From: Tupaia tana
Taxonomy: Eukaryota; Chordata; Mammalia; Scandentia; Tupaiidae
Assembly (NCBI GenBank): GCA_026018925.1
Contig: JAKSZU010000026.1
Span: 13,445,127-13,509,126, forward strand
Reading direction: 5' to 3'
Length of the DNA: 64,000 bases
Position 1 is the first letter of the stretch. Each line of letters begins with the position of its first letter. Shown piece by piece: positions 20,111-30,039 of the stretch. Under the pieces are notes generated by a model, which saw nothing but the letters and a program-made list of their open reading frames with translations, was not told the origin of the DNA and did not search any database. The translations under genes and the position numbers were made by a program.

Positions 20111-20292
20111 GATTCAAGCCAAGGTTGCAGGCTTCGAGATGAACGCTTATCTATGGCACGGGAGCTGCCTCTGCAGAGGGCTAGGGCTGTGCTAGGTGTC
20201 ATGGTGAAATAAGAGGCCATTTCAATGTTCAAGAACCCTACACTCCTATTTCCTCCTCTCCCTCCCTGCCAACCCTTCAGAGGGTTCCAAAT

Positions 20293-20567
20293 CTACTTTT
20301 TTAAAAAAAAATTTTTAAGGTTTTTACCAAAGGATGCATGTACTCACTGGAGAGAGGCAGAGAGAGATAGTGAGAAGGAAAGTGAGAAATCACTCCCACC
20401 CCGAGGGGAATGGCCACTCCACAATCCCCTCTCCATTTTCCTCCTGGGATTTTGAGCACACATTGCACATGCCCGATGAGATGTTCAAGCTGCTGGGTCC
20501 AGGACTTGAACCTCTGTTGGCCATGTGGGAATCCAGCACCCTAACCACTACGCCACCTGCTGGCTCC
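20293..20567 (-). mobile_element. tRNA-derived SINE, subfamily C
   Basis: The reversed head ends CGCCACCTGCTGGCTCC. Duplication GGGTTCCAAAT / TGGATTCCAAAA. Confidence 0.9.
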
Positions 20568-21009
20568 TGGATTCCAAAAATTCTGAAAGAGGAAAAAAGG
20601 GTCACTGCATTTTATTTGGTTACAAAGCACTGACTGGTAGATTGCCTTTATGTTTTAAAATGCTGGGACCATCAGATTCAGTATGAACGCAAGGGCGTCT
20701 TTTGAGGGGTGATAGCTATTTTATACTGCTGATCAAGAGAAAACGAAATATGGCTCAGACAGCAAGCTGGTGATGGGTTTGGTAGCTGTCCTGAGGCTCA
20801 TGGGGTCTAGGGAAAGCCACCGAGTCTCTCTAGACTGGTTTCTTCCTTAAGAAATTATGTTCGATCAGTGTCTTGGTAACCACAGCAGGGGAGATAAGAA
20901 AAACCTAATAAGGAGTCTCATGGAAAACTCCAAGTTCTGTGCAAAAACAAAATAATGAGAATGCTGCATGAGAAATTCTCTTTGTGTTAGCAGTTAAGTC
21001 TCTTCTCCT
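20568..21009. other. unique sequence
   Basis: Nothing recognised in about 440 bp; no long open frame. Confidence 0.35.
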
Positions 21010-21160
21010 TGCTTAGTCCTCAAAGCTTTCTTGAATCTAGCATCTCATGTGGTCACAACACACCTGGAGGTGGGTGAGATGAGAGAAGGGGAGTTTCAGG
21101 GAAATAAAGTGCCCAAGGTCATACAGGTTAAAGGAGGGCAAGCCAGGATCCCAACAACGA
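21010..21160 (-). mobile_element. MIR fragment
   Basis: Antisense MIR remnants: CTTAGTCCTCAAAGCTTTC, then AAATAAAGTGCCCAAGGTCA. Confidence 0.55.
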
Positions 21161-21309
21161 CCCCAGTTACACTATCCATCCCATCACTAAGCTGAGAAGG
21201 TGAGGAGCCCTCTCTGACAAAGTAAATGTGTGTTGAATGAATGCGAGAGACTGAGCCATCTTTTCCAGGAGTAATTTTGCTGAGAGTGTCAAATGCCTTA
21301 AAAAGGTAA

Positions 21310-21897
21310 ATTCCTTCTGATCCCATTCATTCCCTTTCTTAAAAATTTATCCCAAGGAAGTAATCAGATAAGATGTGAAGATGTGCTATCCCGACACTCA
21401 TATTATTATTTCTAGGTGCCAAAAAATTGTATTACTGTATCATCTAAATATCCAACAATAGGACATTGGTTTAAATAAATGAATAGACAAATAAATAAAT
21501 TATGACATTCCTGTATTCTGGGCATTGAAACTGTGTCTTTGATGAATGCAGGGAAAAATGCGTACGGTGGCTTAGCCGTGATGTTTACTACCGTCTTCTT
21601 TAAGAGAGTGGAAAGGATATAAACCTAAATATCAAGCCACAAAGTTCTGGGCTTGTAAATTCACTGGGATACTACATAGTTTTTAAGGTAATGATGTAGA
21701 TGAGTATTTATGGATGATAAAAAGGTTCACAATGTAAGTTAAGTGGACAAAGCAGGGAACAGAACACACACAACATGTTGGCTATGATCTCCTCTTATCC
21801 ACTCAACGTAGCTGAAAGGATATATGGGAAAATGTTAACAGGGGTTATCTACAGATGATAGGGGTACACGTTTAAGCAACAGCAATTAGAACAGTTC
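21310..21897 (+). mobile_element. L1ME-type 3' UTR
   Basis: Recognisable order: ATATCCAACAATAGGACATT, GGTTTAAATAAATGAATAG, AATTATGACATTCCTG, then AAGTTAAGTGGACAAAGCAG. This is the pattern of an L1ME 3' untranslated region. Confidence 0.7.
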
Positions 21898-22153
21898 TTT
21901 TTTTTCACTTCCCGAGGGAACACATGCACCCACCAGAGAGAGACAGACAGAGAAAGAGAGCGAGACGGAAAAAGCACCTCCCCAATGGAGTGTGCTCATG
22001 CCATAATCTCGTCTTCCTTCTCCACACTGTCAGGAGTTTGGGCATGCACGTACACACGCCCAGCATGTTTTTCAAGCCACCAGGGCCATGATTTGAAGCA
22101 CAGTTGGCCATGGAGGATCTGGCTCCCTTAACCACTAGACCTCAGAGCCAGCC
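21898..22153 (-). mobile_element. tRNA-derived SINE, subfamily D
   Basis: The reversed head ends CTCAGAGCCAGCCC. Duplication TAGAACAGTT / TAGAATGGTT. It truncates the L1ME. Confidence 0.88.
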
Positions 22154-22344
22154 CTAGAATGGTTGTCATTACAACTAAGACCCTCATTGTGCTCTTACTG
22201 TGAGCTCCGTGTGTGGTTATGCCAAACTCACAGATCTGAACTGAATCTGAACACAGCACAGCCCCACGGGGCCATTACTGCACGAAGGCTCCTAAGTAGG
22301 GAGCTGTCCTGGGAAGAATGGAGAGAAGGGACAGGAGGGTGTTC

Positions 22345-22700
22345 ACCTCTGCTGAATACTCACTCCGTGCCCAGCACTTAACTGGCATCATCACACTGAA
22401 TCTTGCTCTAGTTCTCCAGAGTAAATATTACCTCTGACTCACACAAGTAGATATCATAGCTCAAAGGAATTGAGTAACTGGGCCACCAGGAGGCATGGTA
22501 GTTAAGGGGCTGGATTCCCACATGGCTGACCGTGGTTCAAGTCCTGGACCTGCAGCTTGGAAATCACAAGAGATAAAGAGATTGATTAATTAATTAATTA
22601 ATAAAAAAAAGGAGGTTGGGTAACTTGCTCAGCTTATAAGTAGGGCCTGTCCGATTCCAAAATACCCCACCTCACTCCATTCCAGACTTACCTGCTTTTC
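22345..22700 (-). mobile_element. MIR split by a B SINE
   Basis: Antisense MIR pieces ACTCCGTGCCCAGCACTTAA and GGAATTGAGTAACTG on the left, and GGTAACTTGCTCAGCTTATA on the right of the SINE at 22480-22610. Confidence 0.7.
22480..22610 (+). mobile_element. tRNA-derived SINE, subfamily B, strongly shortened
   Basis: Head GGGCCACCAGGAGGCATGG and box B GGTTCAAGTCC, then almost directly an (ATTA)n tail. About 130 bp. Duplication GAATTGAGTAACTG / GGTTGGGTAACTTG. Confidence 0.88.
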
Positions 22701-23071
22701 TTTAATAGCAACAAGGCCATAGCCAAACCCACTGACAAGGAGGCTGACGGGGTTTAGAAGGGCCTATTAATCATGTGATCCAGCCTCCCCTTAACAGAGA
22801 AGTTGGAGGCACAGTCTGGCCTGGAATCTTCATATCTGCTCCAAATTCAGCTTTTGTCCTCGGGTATGGTGGTGCATTTGAACTCCCCAATGTGGAAGTA
22901 ATATCAACTGCATGTGAAACAGACTCCAAATTCTGCTTTGCCAAGTTGCCATAGGCAAGTCGCTTCCCCTCTTAAAGCCTCAGTTTCCTTAACTGGAAAA
23001 TGGAGTTCATAATGCCCACCTTTATGGTATGTTCACACAGTTAGCAATAATATTTGCAAAACACCTGGCAT

Positions 23072-23343
23072 GGGACCAGCAGTTAGTGTAATGGCTATGT
23101 TGCTGGACTCCCATGTAGTCGACTGCGGTTTGAGTCCCGGACCCGGTGGCTTAAAACTCATGCCAGGCACGTGTGCGTGTGTACCGAAGATCTCAAGAAG
23201 ATAATGGAGGAGAAGGGATTGTGGCGTGGCCATCCCCCCTGGGGGGTGATTTTTCACTTTCTGTCTCTCTGTCTCTCTGGCGAGCGCATGTGCCTTATAA
23301 CAAAAATCTCTTAGAAAAAAATAAATAAATAAAAACACCAAAA
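23072..23343 (+). mobile_element. tRNA-derived SINE, subfamily A, in a MIR tail
   Basis: Head GGGACCAGCAGTTAGTGTAA, full body, (AAAT)n tail. It is preceded by ACACCTGGCATG and followed by ACTTGGCATG. Confidence 0.93.
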
Positions 23344-23352
23344 ACTTGGCAT

Positions 23353-23563
23353 GACCTGCTCCATTTCCGACCTGAGTCAACTCACCCCTCCTTAGGCAAC
23401 CTGGTGGTCCCCCACTCCTGGGAGGTCACCATATTGATGCCTAACTTAGTGCAGACACCCGATCGGCATAGCGTACTACAGGTCAGAACTCCTGGACTCA
23501 AGCACTCCTCCCGCCTCAGCCTCTGGGTAGCTGGGATTACAGGCACACGCCACCAAGCCCAGC
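23353..23563 (-). pseudogene. 7SL (SRP) RNA retropseudogene, 3'-truncated and tailless
   Basis: The minus strand reproduces human-type 7SL RNA from nucleotide 1 to about 212. This covers the whole 5' Alu-domain part and the S-domain segments ATCGGGTGTC, GCATCAATATGGTGACCTCC and CCACCAGGTTGCCTAAGGAG. Including the S domain excludes an Alu or FLAM. By eye about 25 of 211 positions differ, many at CpGs. The last about 87 nt of the RNA and any poly-A tail are absent. The copy stops where 7SL has an internal AAAA. ACACCTGGCATG flanks the composite at 23061-23072 and 23564-23575. Confidence 0.93.
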
Positions 23564-23600
23564 ACACCTGGCATGAAGTAGGCATTCGTAATTTAGAGAG

Positions 23601-24414
23601 TTTTTGTTTTGTTTTGGCTCAGGTTTTTCACTCACTCTAAAACTATGGGAGTGATAACGCGCAGGGAATGAGTACTCCCCAGCGCAGCCAGGGACACAGA
23701 CTAGATGGATATGCTGCATTTTGGAGTCTCAAGGAAAAGCACTTCAGGTTTTCTTTGTCAAATGAAAGTCAGTTCCACCTTAAAAATTCCCCTCTGCAAG
23801 CGTTTGGGAAGATGGAATTTAATTGATCATAACATCCTCAGACTCTTAGCAGGCTCTTGCCTCCTCTTGCTCATCACCAGCTGATTACTCAAGATATTTT
23901 TATGTAAACAGAAAATGGCTCCTGCATAATTAGGCCCCTCTACCCTCATACTCCTGCACCCTTTTTCCTCGGCTTCGGCTTTGAGCCTCTTGGAGCTGCC
24001 CAGTTGAAGGTCCGTGGATCTGCTCAGCTCGGCAGATCCCAAGATGGCTGGACTGGGGCCACAGACACTGAGAGTGTCATCTAGGGGTATGGAGGCTACC
24101 CAGAAAGAAGCAAAACTCTGCATTTTCTCTTCTCTCTCAGTTCCTCTTCCAGGACATCCCCGTTTCCCCAACTACCATGTGTAATCTGTTACATCCATCA
24201 GGAGAGACTCTTTTCAAGCTGAGCAGCCCTGTGTCCATCCCCGCCTTTCTGTTCAGTAACTCCAGACTTGAAGGGGTGAATCTTAAAATAACCACATCTC
24301 TATCTGTGGATGGTACCTAGGTAAGAGTCCCTCCCAGGTGGCTTCCTGGGCATGCACAGTATTGGAATTCTTCATTTCCATCTTGGTTTTCTGCATCCCC
24401 TCCACCCTGTAGGC
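23601..24414. other. unique sequence
   Basis: No repeat recognised in about 800 bp. A 114-codon minus frame (23827-24171) has no domain I know. The segment near 23800-23930 is AT-balanced and could be conserved. Confidence 0.3.
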
Positions 24415-24525
24415 CAGTTCATAGACTTCAGTGACATAATTGAGGGCAGGGTCTGTGTTGTGTCACCTTCTCCGTCCCCTACACGTGACACAGTTTGAGT
24501 TATTAGTAGGTGCTTTGCTTGGAGA
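24415..24525 (+). mobile_element. L2 3'-end fragment
   Basis: Sense L2: TTGAGGGCAGGGTCTGTGTT, then GACACAGTTTGAG and TTAGTAGGTGCTTTGC. Confidence 0.7.
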
Positions 24526-24616
24526 CTTTAAGTAGCTCAGTTGAGAAGATGTGGGCATGGTGAGAAATAAGTCCACAGAGATAGATAAGTAACAGTGGAC
24601 TGTTGAAAGCTTTGGG

Positions 24617-24806
24617 CTTGGGGTGAGGAGGTGATGTGATGGTTAAGGTGCTGGACTCCCACATGGCCAAATGCAGTTTGAGTCCCAGACCTGGAGACTT
24701 GCTTTTTTCCTTTCCCTCTCTCTCTGTCTTTCTCTCTCTGGTGAGTCCATATCCCCTATAGTGAACTAAATAATAATAATAAATAAAATTAAAATCTTTT
24801 TAAAAA
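24617..24806 (+). mobile_element. tRNA-derived SINE, subfamily B, first of a pair
   Basis: Head CTTGGGGTGAGGAGGTGATG and tail AACTAAATAATAATAAATAA. The pair 24617-25083 is flanked by AAAGCTTTGGGCTT / AAAGCTTTGAGCTT. Confidence 0.9.
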
Positions 24807-25047
24807 TGTGGGCCAACAGGTGGTGTCATGGTTAAGGCCCTGGACTCCCACATGGTCAACTGTCATTTGAGTCGTGGACCTCACAGCTTAAAGCTCACAC
24901 CAGGCACATGTGCATGCATGCATGCCCAAAATCCCAAGGAGAATGGAAGAGAAAGGATTGCAGCTTGACCATCCCCACTGGGGAGGGGGGGATTTCTCAC
25001 TTTCTGTCTCTTCTGTATCTCCAGTGACTGCATATGCCCTCTAGGAG

Positions 25048-25083
<36 letters not shown>
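24807..25083 (+). mobile_element. tRNA-derived SINE, subfamily C, second of a pair
   Basis: Head GTGGGCCAACAGGTGGTGTC, ending in a 35-bp uninterrupted A run. It lies head-to-tail on the preceding B element. Confidence 0.92.
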
Positions 25084-25087
<4 letters not shown>

Positions 25088-25292
25088 TTGAGCTTTATTT
25101 TAAAGGCACCACGTATTATACTTTTAAAGGGTGTGTGTGTGTAAAATAACCAGATTAGTGTTTTAGGAAGACCACACTGGCAGGTAGGTGCAGAGTGAAT
25201 GACTAGACACAGGAAGTCTATTAGGAGGCCGTTAGAATTAATTCTGGAGACCCGTGTCCTAGATTATGGTGGAGGCTTTTCTTAACCTTCTC
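25084..25292. other. unique sequence with a short (GT)n
   Basis: GTGTGTGTGTGT at about 25131-25142; otherwise nothing recognised. Confidence 0.4.
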
Positions 25293-25430
25293 AAGAAGGG
25301 ACTGCGGTGTGGCCATCCTCCCTAGGGGGGTGATTTCTCGTTTTCTGTCTCTCTGTCTCTCTCTGTCTGGTGAGCACACACGCCCTATAGCAAAAATCTC
25401 TCCCCCCCAAAAAAATAATAAAAAAATAAA
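25293..25430 (+). mobile_element. subfamily A SINE, 5'-truncated
   Basis: Begins in mid-body at AAGAAGGGACTGCGG and keeps the CT-rich part, CCCTATAGCAAAAATC and an A-rich tail. A classic incomplete reverse-transcription product. Confidence 0.88.
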
Positions 25431-25610
25431 CTTTGCAGAATGCAACTGCCAGGGCCCTTGGCACTCTTTCTCTGTCCACTCCTGCTCCTAACTCTCAGGG
25501 GTGTACTTTCGCTTTACTTAATAAACTATATTTTCTTTTCACTATTGCCGTGTTTTGCTCAATTCATTGTCCCAAGCACCAGGAACCTAGATATCATCAA
25601 AGAAGCCATC
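25431..25610 (+). mobile_element. possible ERV LTR 3' fragment
   Basis: GCTTTACTTAATAAACTATA followed by a T-rich stretch and CAAGCACCAGGAACCTAG resembles the polyadenylation/U5 part of a class I LTR. Family not identified; it may be chance. Confidence 0.3.
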
Positions 25611-25949
25611 TTGCAACAGTATCCAGAGGGTAGAAGCCAGTGATGCTGCTCAGTTCACAGGGCAGCCCCACCACAAAGGCCCTACATGTTAACGGTGCCA
25701 ATGCTGAGAACCCCTGCTTTGCAGGAATCACAGCATCCTAGATTCGATTTTTTCCTCTAGGTTGGGGAAAGGAAGGCTCCAAATCTGAAGCATGTCTGGG
25801 CTCCAGCATGGTGCAGCAGAGGAGGGTAGAAACCCTTTCTGCCTACCTTTGCTTCCTGGGTTAAGTGGTGGTGGTGGGAACACGGGCTGGTGGAAGTGCT
25901 AAGGGTCTTGTTTCAAGTTGCTTTCAACAGGGAGAAGGTTAAACAGCAA
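25611..25949. other. unique sequence
   Basis: No repeat, splice-bounded frame or motif stands out. Confidence 0.35.
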
Positions 25950-26619
25950 CCAAAGCTTATTTAGGAAACTTGATATCATTACCATAAATTTAAAAAAAGC
26001 CAGTCACTTGCCTTAATTAGAAGGTAATCAGAAAATAAATCCTATGAAAGTAATCAAATGTTAGTGAATACTGGGGAGCTGAGAAAGCTGGAAATCAGAA
26101 AGCCTTCGGAGAGTCCCACTGCCTGTCTGGCTTCAATTTGCTCAGCCTTAATATAAAATTTGGCCAGAATGGTGTTTCTTGAAAAGTAGTCAAGGTAGCA
26201 TATTTTGCACAAAGGAGATAATTGGTGTTTGTACACAGAGGCAGCGTTAAATAAATAAAGTCCTTAAAAATACTGAATCCATTTTTTTTTCAATCTCCTT
26301 TTAATCCCTCTAAATACAACAAGGAGAAAGCTTCAGTGTTGATGCTAACATGTCTTTAGCACCTTTTGAACACTTGATAATTTTCTGTTTAGTGAAAGAC
26401 AGAGCAATCCACAGGGTCAGGGCCTCTGTCAGGTCACAATATTCAGAATTTAGTGTCATTCTAGAATTTCGTTGCATTTATTTTGTGATTACCTTCTATT
26501 AATATAAATTGGTACTGGTTTTCCATTTACCATGGTGGTTGCAGCAGCTTTCTCTTAGAATACATTTACTTAAGTTCTGTAAGTGAGTCAATTTAATACT
26601 AAAATAAAAATAGTCTCCA
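25950..26619. other. unique AT-rich block, conserved-looking
   Basis: Nearly 670 bp free of any repeat in a window where a SINE occurs about every 800 bp. It holds clusters of homeodomain-type TAATT/ATTA cores (CCTTAATTAGAAGG, AGATAATTGG, TTCTATTAATATAAATTGG). This composition is typical of developmental enhancers. Function is unproven. Confidence 0.35.
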
Positions 26620-26887
26620 GAGACTAGCAGGTGGCCTAATGGTTATGTCATTGGACTCCCACATAGTCAACTGCTGCTCAAGTACTGGACCCAGCGGCTT
26701 AAAACTCACACTGGGTGTGTGTGTGCATGCGTGCCCAAAATCCTGAGAGCGGAATGGAAGAGAAGGGACTGCGATGTGACCATCCTCCCTGAAGGAGGGG
26801 GTTGATTTCTCACTTTTTGTCTCTTTGTCTCTGTCTCTCTGGTGAGTGCACGTGCCCTACTGCATAAATCTCCCTCTTAAAAAAAAT
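26620..26887 (+). mobile_element. tRNA-derived SINE, subfamily A
   Basis: Head AGACTAGCAGGTGGCCTAAT and full body. Duplication ATAGTCTCC / ATAGTCTAC. Confidence 0.9.
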
Positions 26888-26940
26888 GATAGTCTACAAA
26901 AATGACGGATTATAAAGTTAGCAGGTATTTTTTAAAACCT

Positions 26941-27264
26941 GGAATTTTAAAAAAGGAATTGTTTGTTTAATTTAATTTATTTATTTATTTACTTATTTAT
27001 TTGTTTGTTTTTTGAGAGGTTTTTGCTATAGGGCACTGGCGCTCGCCAGAAAGACAGAGAGAGACAGAGGGACAGAAAGCAAGAAATCATCCCCGGGGGG
27101 GGGGGGGGCATGCCACAATCTCTTCTCCTCCATTCTCTTCTCAGGATCTTGGGTACGCACGCCCCTGTGCCTGGAGTGAGTTTAAGCCACTGGGTCCAGT
27201 ACTCAAACCACGGTCGACTACATGGGAGTTCAGCGATGTAACCATTACGCCAACTGCTGGTCCC
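26941..27264 (-). mobile_element. tRNA-derived SINE, subfamily A, long A/T tail
   Basis: The tail is an expanded (TTTA)n tract of about 70 bp. The reversed head ends CGCCAACTGCTGGTCCC. An unusually long duplication (AAGTTAGCAGGTATTTTTTA...) lies at 26915-26940, matched at 27265-27289. Confidence 0.95.
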
Positions 27265-27288
27265 AAGTTAGCAGATTTTTTAAAAGCC

Positions 27289-27513
27289 TGTTTATTTCTG
27301 AAATAGATAGATAGATAGATAGATAGAGCAAGAGGGAGGGAGAGACACTGATAACAGGATCTTCACACCATGACCCACCTTGGTCTCAGCCAGCCCAGGT
27401 CATGGGCGTGCGTGTGCATCCCTGGAGCTCTCTGGGAAGTCTCAGGATGTGAACCCAGGACCTAGCCCATGTGGGTCCATGTGTGTTACCACAGCACCAT
27501 GACCTGACCCAGC
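27289..27513 (-). mobile_element. second tRNA-like SINE (family E), copy 3
   Basis: Starts GTTTATTTCTGAAATAG with a (GATA)n at 27306-27327. Body ACAGGATCTTCACACCATG, then TCTCAGCCAGCCCAGGTCAT, and end CACCATGACCTGACCC. AGCAGAT lies near both ends. Confidence 0.78.
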
Positions 27514-27724
27514 AGATACTGTCATACAAGGATGCCATGCTGTCCTTCTCCTAAGGGCAACCTTAAAATTATTCTATATTCGCCCTTGCAAAGTTCATAA
27601 TTTGCAAATAAATTGCAAACATCTGTGCTTTACATAAGTTAAAATTACATGGGACTCTCTTAAAGTGAGTCAAATGATAGGTCTGAATGCTTCCAGTTAC
27701 ATTAACCACTCATCCCTTACCCGA

Positions 27725-27825
27725 CTCATTTCACAATTTCTGCTGTGAGAAGCACCCTTCTAGACCTAGCACAGTACTTGACACAAGGTAAGCCCTTAAT
27801 AGGTGCTTGTTGAAGAAATGCATGT
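27725..27825 (+). mobile_element. L2 3'-end fragment
   Basis: Sense L2: CTAGCACAGTACTTGACACA, then TTAATAGGTGCTTGTTGAAG. Confidence 0.7.
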
Positions 27826-28475
27826 AACAAAGGATTGAAAAAGGAAGCTTCCATTGCTATTCACAGAAAATTCAACTCCAACTGACTCAACAGAGCGAGG
27901 GAGAGAGAGGTGTTTGGGGATGAGGGGGGCTGTGCCATGGAATCCATTGATTGGCTTCTCTGAGGTCACATGGCCTGTGCCTGCAGTCTGGGATGGTGCC
28001 ACCGTCCTCAGAGCAATGTGAGTCCCTAGATGGGAACTGAGGACTATTGAGAAGGAATAAAGAAGCGAAATGGACACCTGGTGGATGCCCACTCCACCCA
28101 TGAATGCCAGGCAACACTCATGGAGGCTGAGGTGGTTCATGAACTGTTTGCCAGGACAGAGGACAATAGAAATTGAGAGCAAGCATTTAGACACTTCTGG
28201 AGAAATGGAACGTTATACAACATTCGAGTGTGTTTGAGGGGACTCATCTTGTAAGGGTATAGACCGCAAGTATTGACTTATAAAGGACTGAGAAAAAGAA
28301 ATAGCCTTCTAATAGACAATCTGAGAAGCACAGGTTTAGGAGCTGTGCCTTGCAGGTTGTTCATGGTTACGGGTTGGTTACCATGTCCAGCTGGCTCAGG
28401 GATAAGGTGGATCTAGTGGAAAGGAATGTCGAGAATAGTAATAATGGCTGCACTGGCTTATACATTGACATTTTT
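27826..28475. other. unique DNA with a copy of the ATTGG/GTCACATG repeat
   Basis: GATTGGCTTCTCTGAGGTCA and CATGG near 27950 match the motif pair seen at 580, 37370 and 56300. Overlapping minus frames of 132 and 76 codons carry no recognised domain. Confidence 0.3.
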
Positions 28476-28727
28476 GGGACCCGCAGATGGCATCATGGTT
28501 ACATTGCTGGACACCCGTGTAGTTGACCCTAGTTCTAGTCCTGGACCCAACAACTTGAACTGATGCTGGGTGCATGTGTGTGCCTGCCCAAGATCCTGAG
28601 AAGAGAATTGGAGGAGAAGGGATGGCAGCGTGGCCATCCCCTACAGAGGGTAATTTCTCACTTTCTGTCTTTCTCTGTCTCTCTGGTGAGACCATGTGCC
28701 CTATAGCAAAAATCTCTCTTAAAAAAT
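28476..28727 (+). mobile_element. tRNA-derived SINE, subfamily A, first of a pair
   Basis: Head TGGGACCCGCAGATGGCATC and full body, ending CTCTCTTAAAAAATATTTTT. The next A element begins 10 bp later. Confidence 0.93.
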
Positions 28728-28736
28728 ATTTTTTTG

Positions 28737-28977
28737 GGGACCAGCAGTTGGCGTAATGGCTATGTCGCTGGACTCCCATGTAGTCGACCATGGTTTGAGT
28801 CCCAGACCCAGTGGCTTTAACTCACGCCAGGCACATGTGCGTGCGTGCCCAAGATCCCGAGAAGAAAATGGAGGAGAAGGGATTGTGGCATGGCCATCCC
28901 CCCTGGGGGATGATTTCTCGCTTTCTGTCTCTCTCTGGAGAGTGCATGCGCTCTATAGCAAAATCCTTTTAAAAAGA
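28737..28977 (+). mobile_element. tRNA-derived SINE, subfamily A, second of a pair
   Basis: Head GGGGACCAGCAGTTGGCGTA, GTAGTCGACC intact, CT-rich region shortened. A T-rich tract follows at 28983-29014. Confidence 0.93.
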
Positions 28978-29088
28978 AGTGTGTTTTTTTTTTTTCTTTT
29001 TTTCTTTTTTTCTTAGCCTGCTCATCCAGTCTCTCTTCATGGTGTAGTAACTAAAAGTAAAGACTTTAGAATAAGGTAGACAGTTTCA

Positions 29089-29240
29089 GGGCTGGCAGGT
29101 GGTATGGTGGTTAAGGGCCCAGGACCCCTACATGGCCAACCATGGTTTGGGTTCCAAACCTTGCAGCTTGCTTTCTCACTTTCCCTCTTTCCCTCCCCCC
29201 ACCACCCCCCTGTCCCTCTCTGGTCAAATTTAAATAAGTA
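29089..29240 (+). mobile_element. tRNA-derived SINE, subfamily B, first of a pair
   Basis: Head GGGCTGGCAGGTGGTATGG, ending CTCTGGTCAAATTTAAATAA. It directly abuts the following A SINE. Confidence 0.9.
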
Positions 29241-29551
29241 GGGACCAGCAGTTAGCGTAATGGCTATGTCACTGGACTCCCACGTAGTCGACCACGGTTC
29301 ACATCCCAGACCCAGTGGCTTAAAACTCACGCTGGGCGTGCGTGCGTGCGTGCCCAAGATCCCGAGAGGAGAATAGAGGAGAAGGGATTGTGGCGTGACC
29401 ATCCCCCCTGGGGGGTGATTTCCTGCTTTCTGTCTCTCTGTCTCTCTCTGTCTGTCTGGTGAGCACACACGCCCTATAGCAAAAACCTCTCCAAAAAAAA
29501 AAAAATTAAGTAAATAAATATATAAAGTTAAATAAAATAATTATTTTAAAA
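29241..29551 (+). mobile_element. tRNA-derived SINE, subfamily A, second of a pair
   Basis: Head GGGACCAGCAGTTAGCGTAA. The tail is extended by TAAATAAAT-type repeats to about 29550. It probably inserted into the A tail of the B element. Confidence 0.93.
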
Positions 29552-29804
29552 AAATAAGTAGACAATTTCAACTCTGACTTCCAATGTTTTCTAGCTGTGC
29601 CATCTTGGGTGAAGTACTAGGAATATTTGTGCCTCAGTTTCCTCCTTTGTAAAAAGAGAACTAACTCTCAAGTCTCCTTAGTCTCAGTCACATGTCGCTG
29701 GGATGACAACTGAGTGCCTTGACTGATGGTAGCTCTTCCATAGGAACCTCAAGGAGAGGTGGCATCACTCCTATTTTATGGTTACGAAGATTTCATTCAT
29801 TCAT

Positions 29805-30039
29805 TTTTTTTAAAGGTTTTTGCCATAGAGCACATGTGTTTGCTAAATAGAGACAGTGAGAGGGAAAGTGAGAAATCACCCCCTAAGGGGAATGGCCATG
29901 TCACGATCCTTCTCCTCCATTCTCTTCCTAGAATTTTAGGCATGCACGCACATAGCCCAGCGTGATTTTCAAATCACCAGGTCTAGGACTTGAACTGTGG
30001 GAGTCCAATGCCATAACTGCCATGCTACCTTCTGGCCCC
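29805..30039 (-). mobile_element. tRNA-derived SINE, subfamily C
   Basis: T-rich start, and the reversed head ends GCTACCTTCTGGCCCC. A short TTCATTCATTCA/TTCGTTCA flank may be the duplication. Confidence 0.85.

Larger units (their letters stand above)
22890..23600 (+). mobile_element. MIR carrying two nested retrocopies
   Basis: The sense MIR body (AGGCAAGTCGCTTCCCCTCT, CTCAGTTTCCTTAACTGG) runs to 23072. Its tail (CCTGGCATGAAGTAGGCATT) resumes at 23566. An A SINE and a 7SL pseudogene occupy the gap. Confidence 0.78.
29035..29680 (+). mobile_element. MIR split by two SINEs
   Basis: Sense MIR start (AGTAACTAAAAGTAAAGACT) at 29045-29088. It resumes at 29552 with CTAGCTGTGCCATCTTGGG and GCCTCAGTTTCCTCC. 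A roughly 19-bp duplication (AATAAGGTAGACAGTTTCA / AATAAGTAGACAATTTCAA) brackets both SINEs. Confidence 0.8.

Noticed and set aside
23353-23563. Alu or FLAM element
   Set aside because: Similarity continues into the 7SL S domain, which Alu and FLAM lack. The copy is of 7SL RNA itself.
23353-23563. Functional 7SL RNA gene
   Set aside because: The last third of the RNA is missing and about one base in eight differs from the human sequence.
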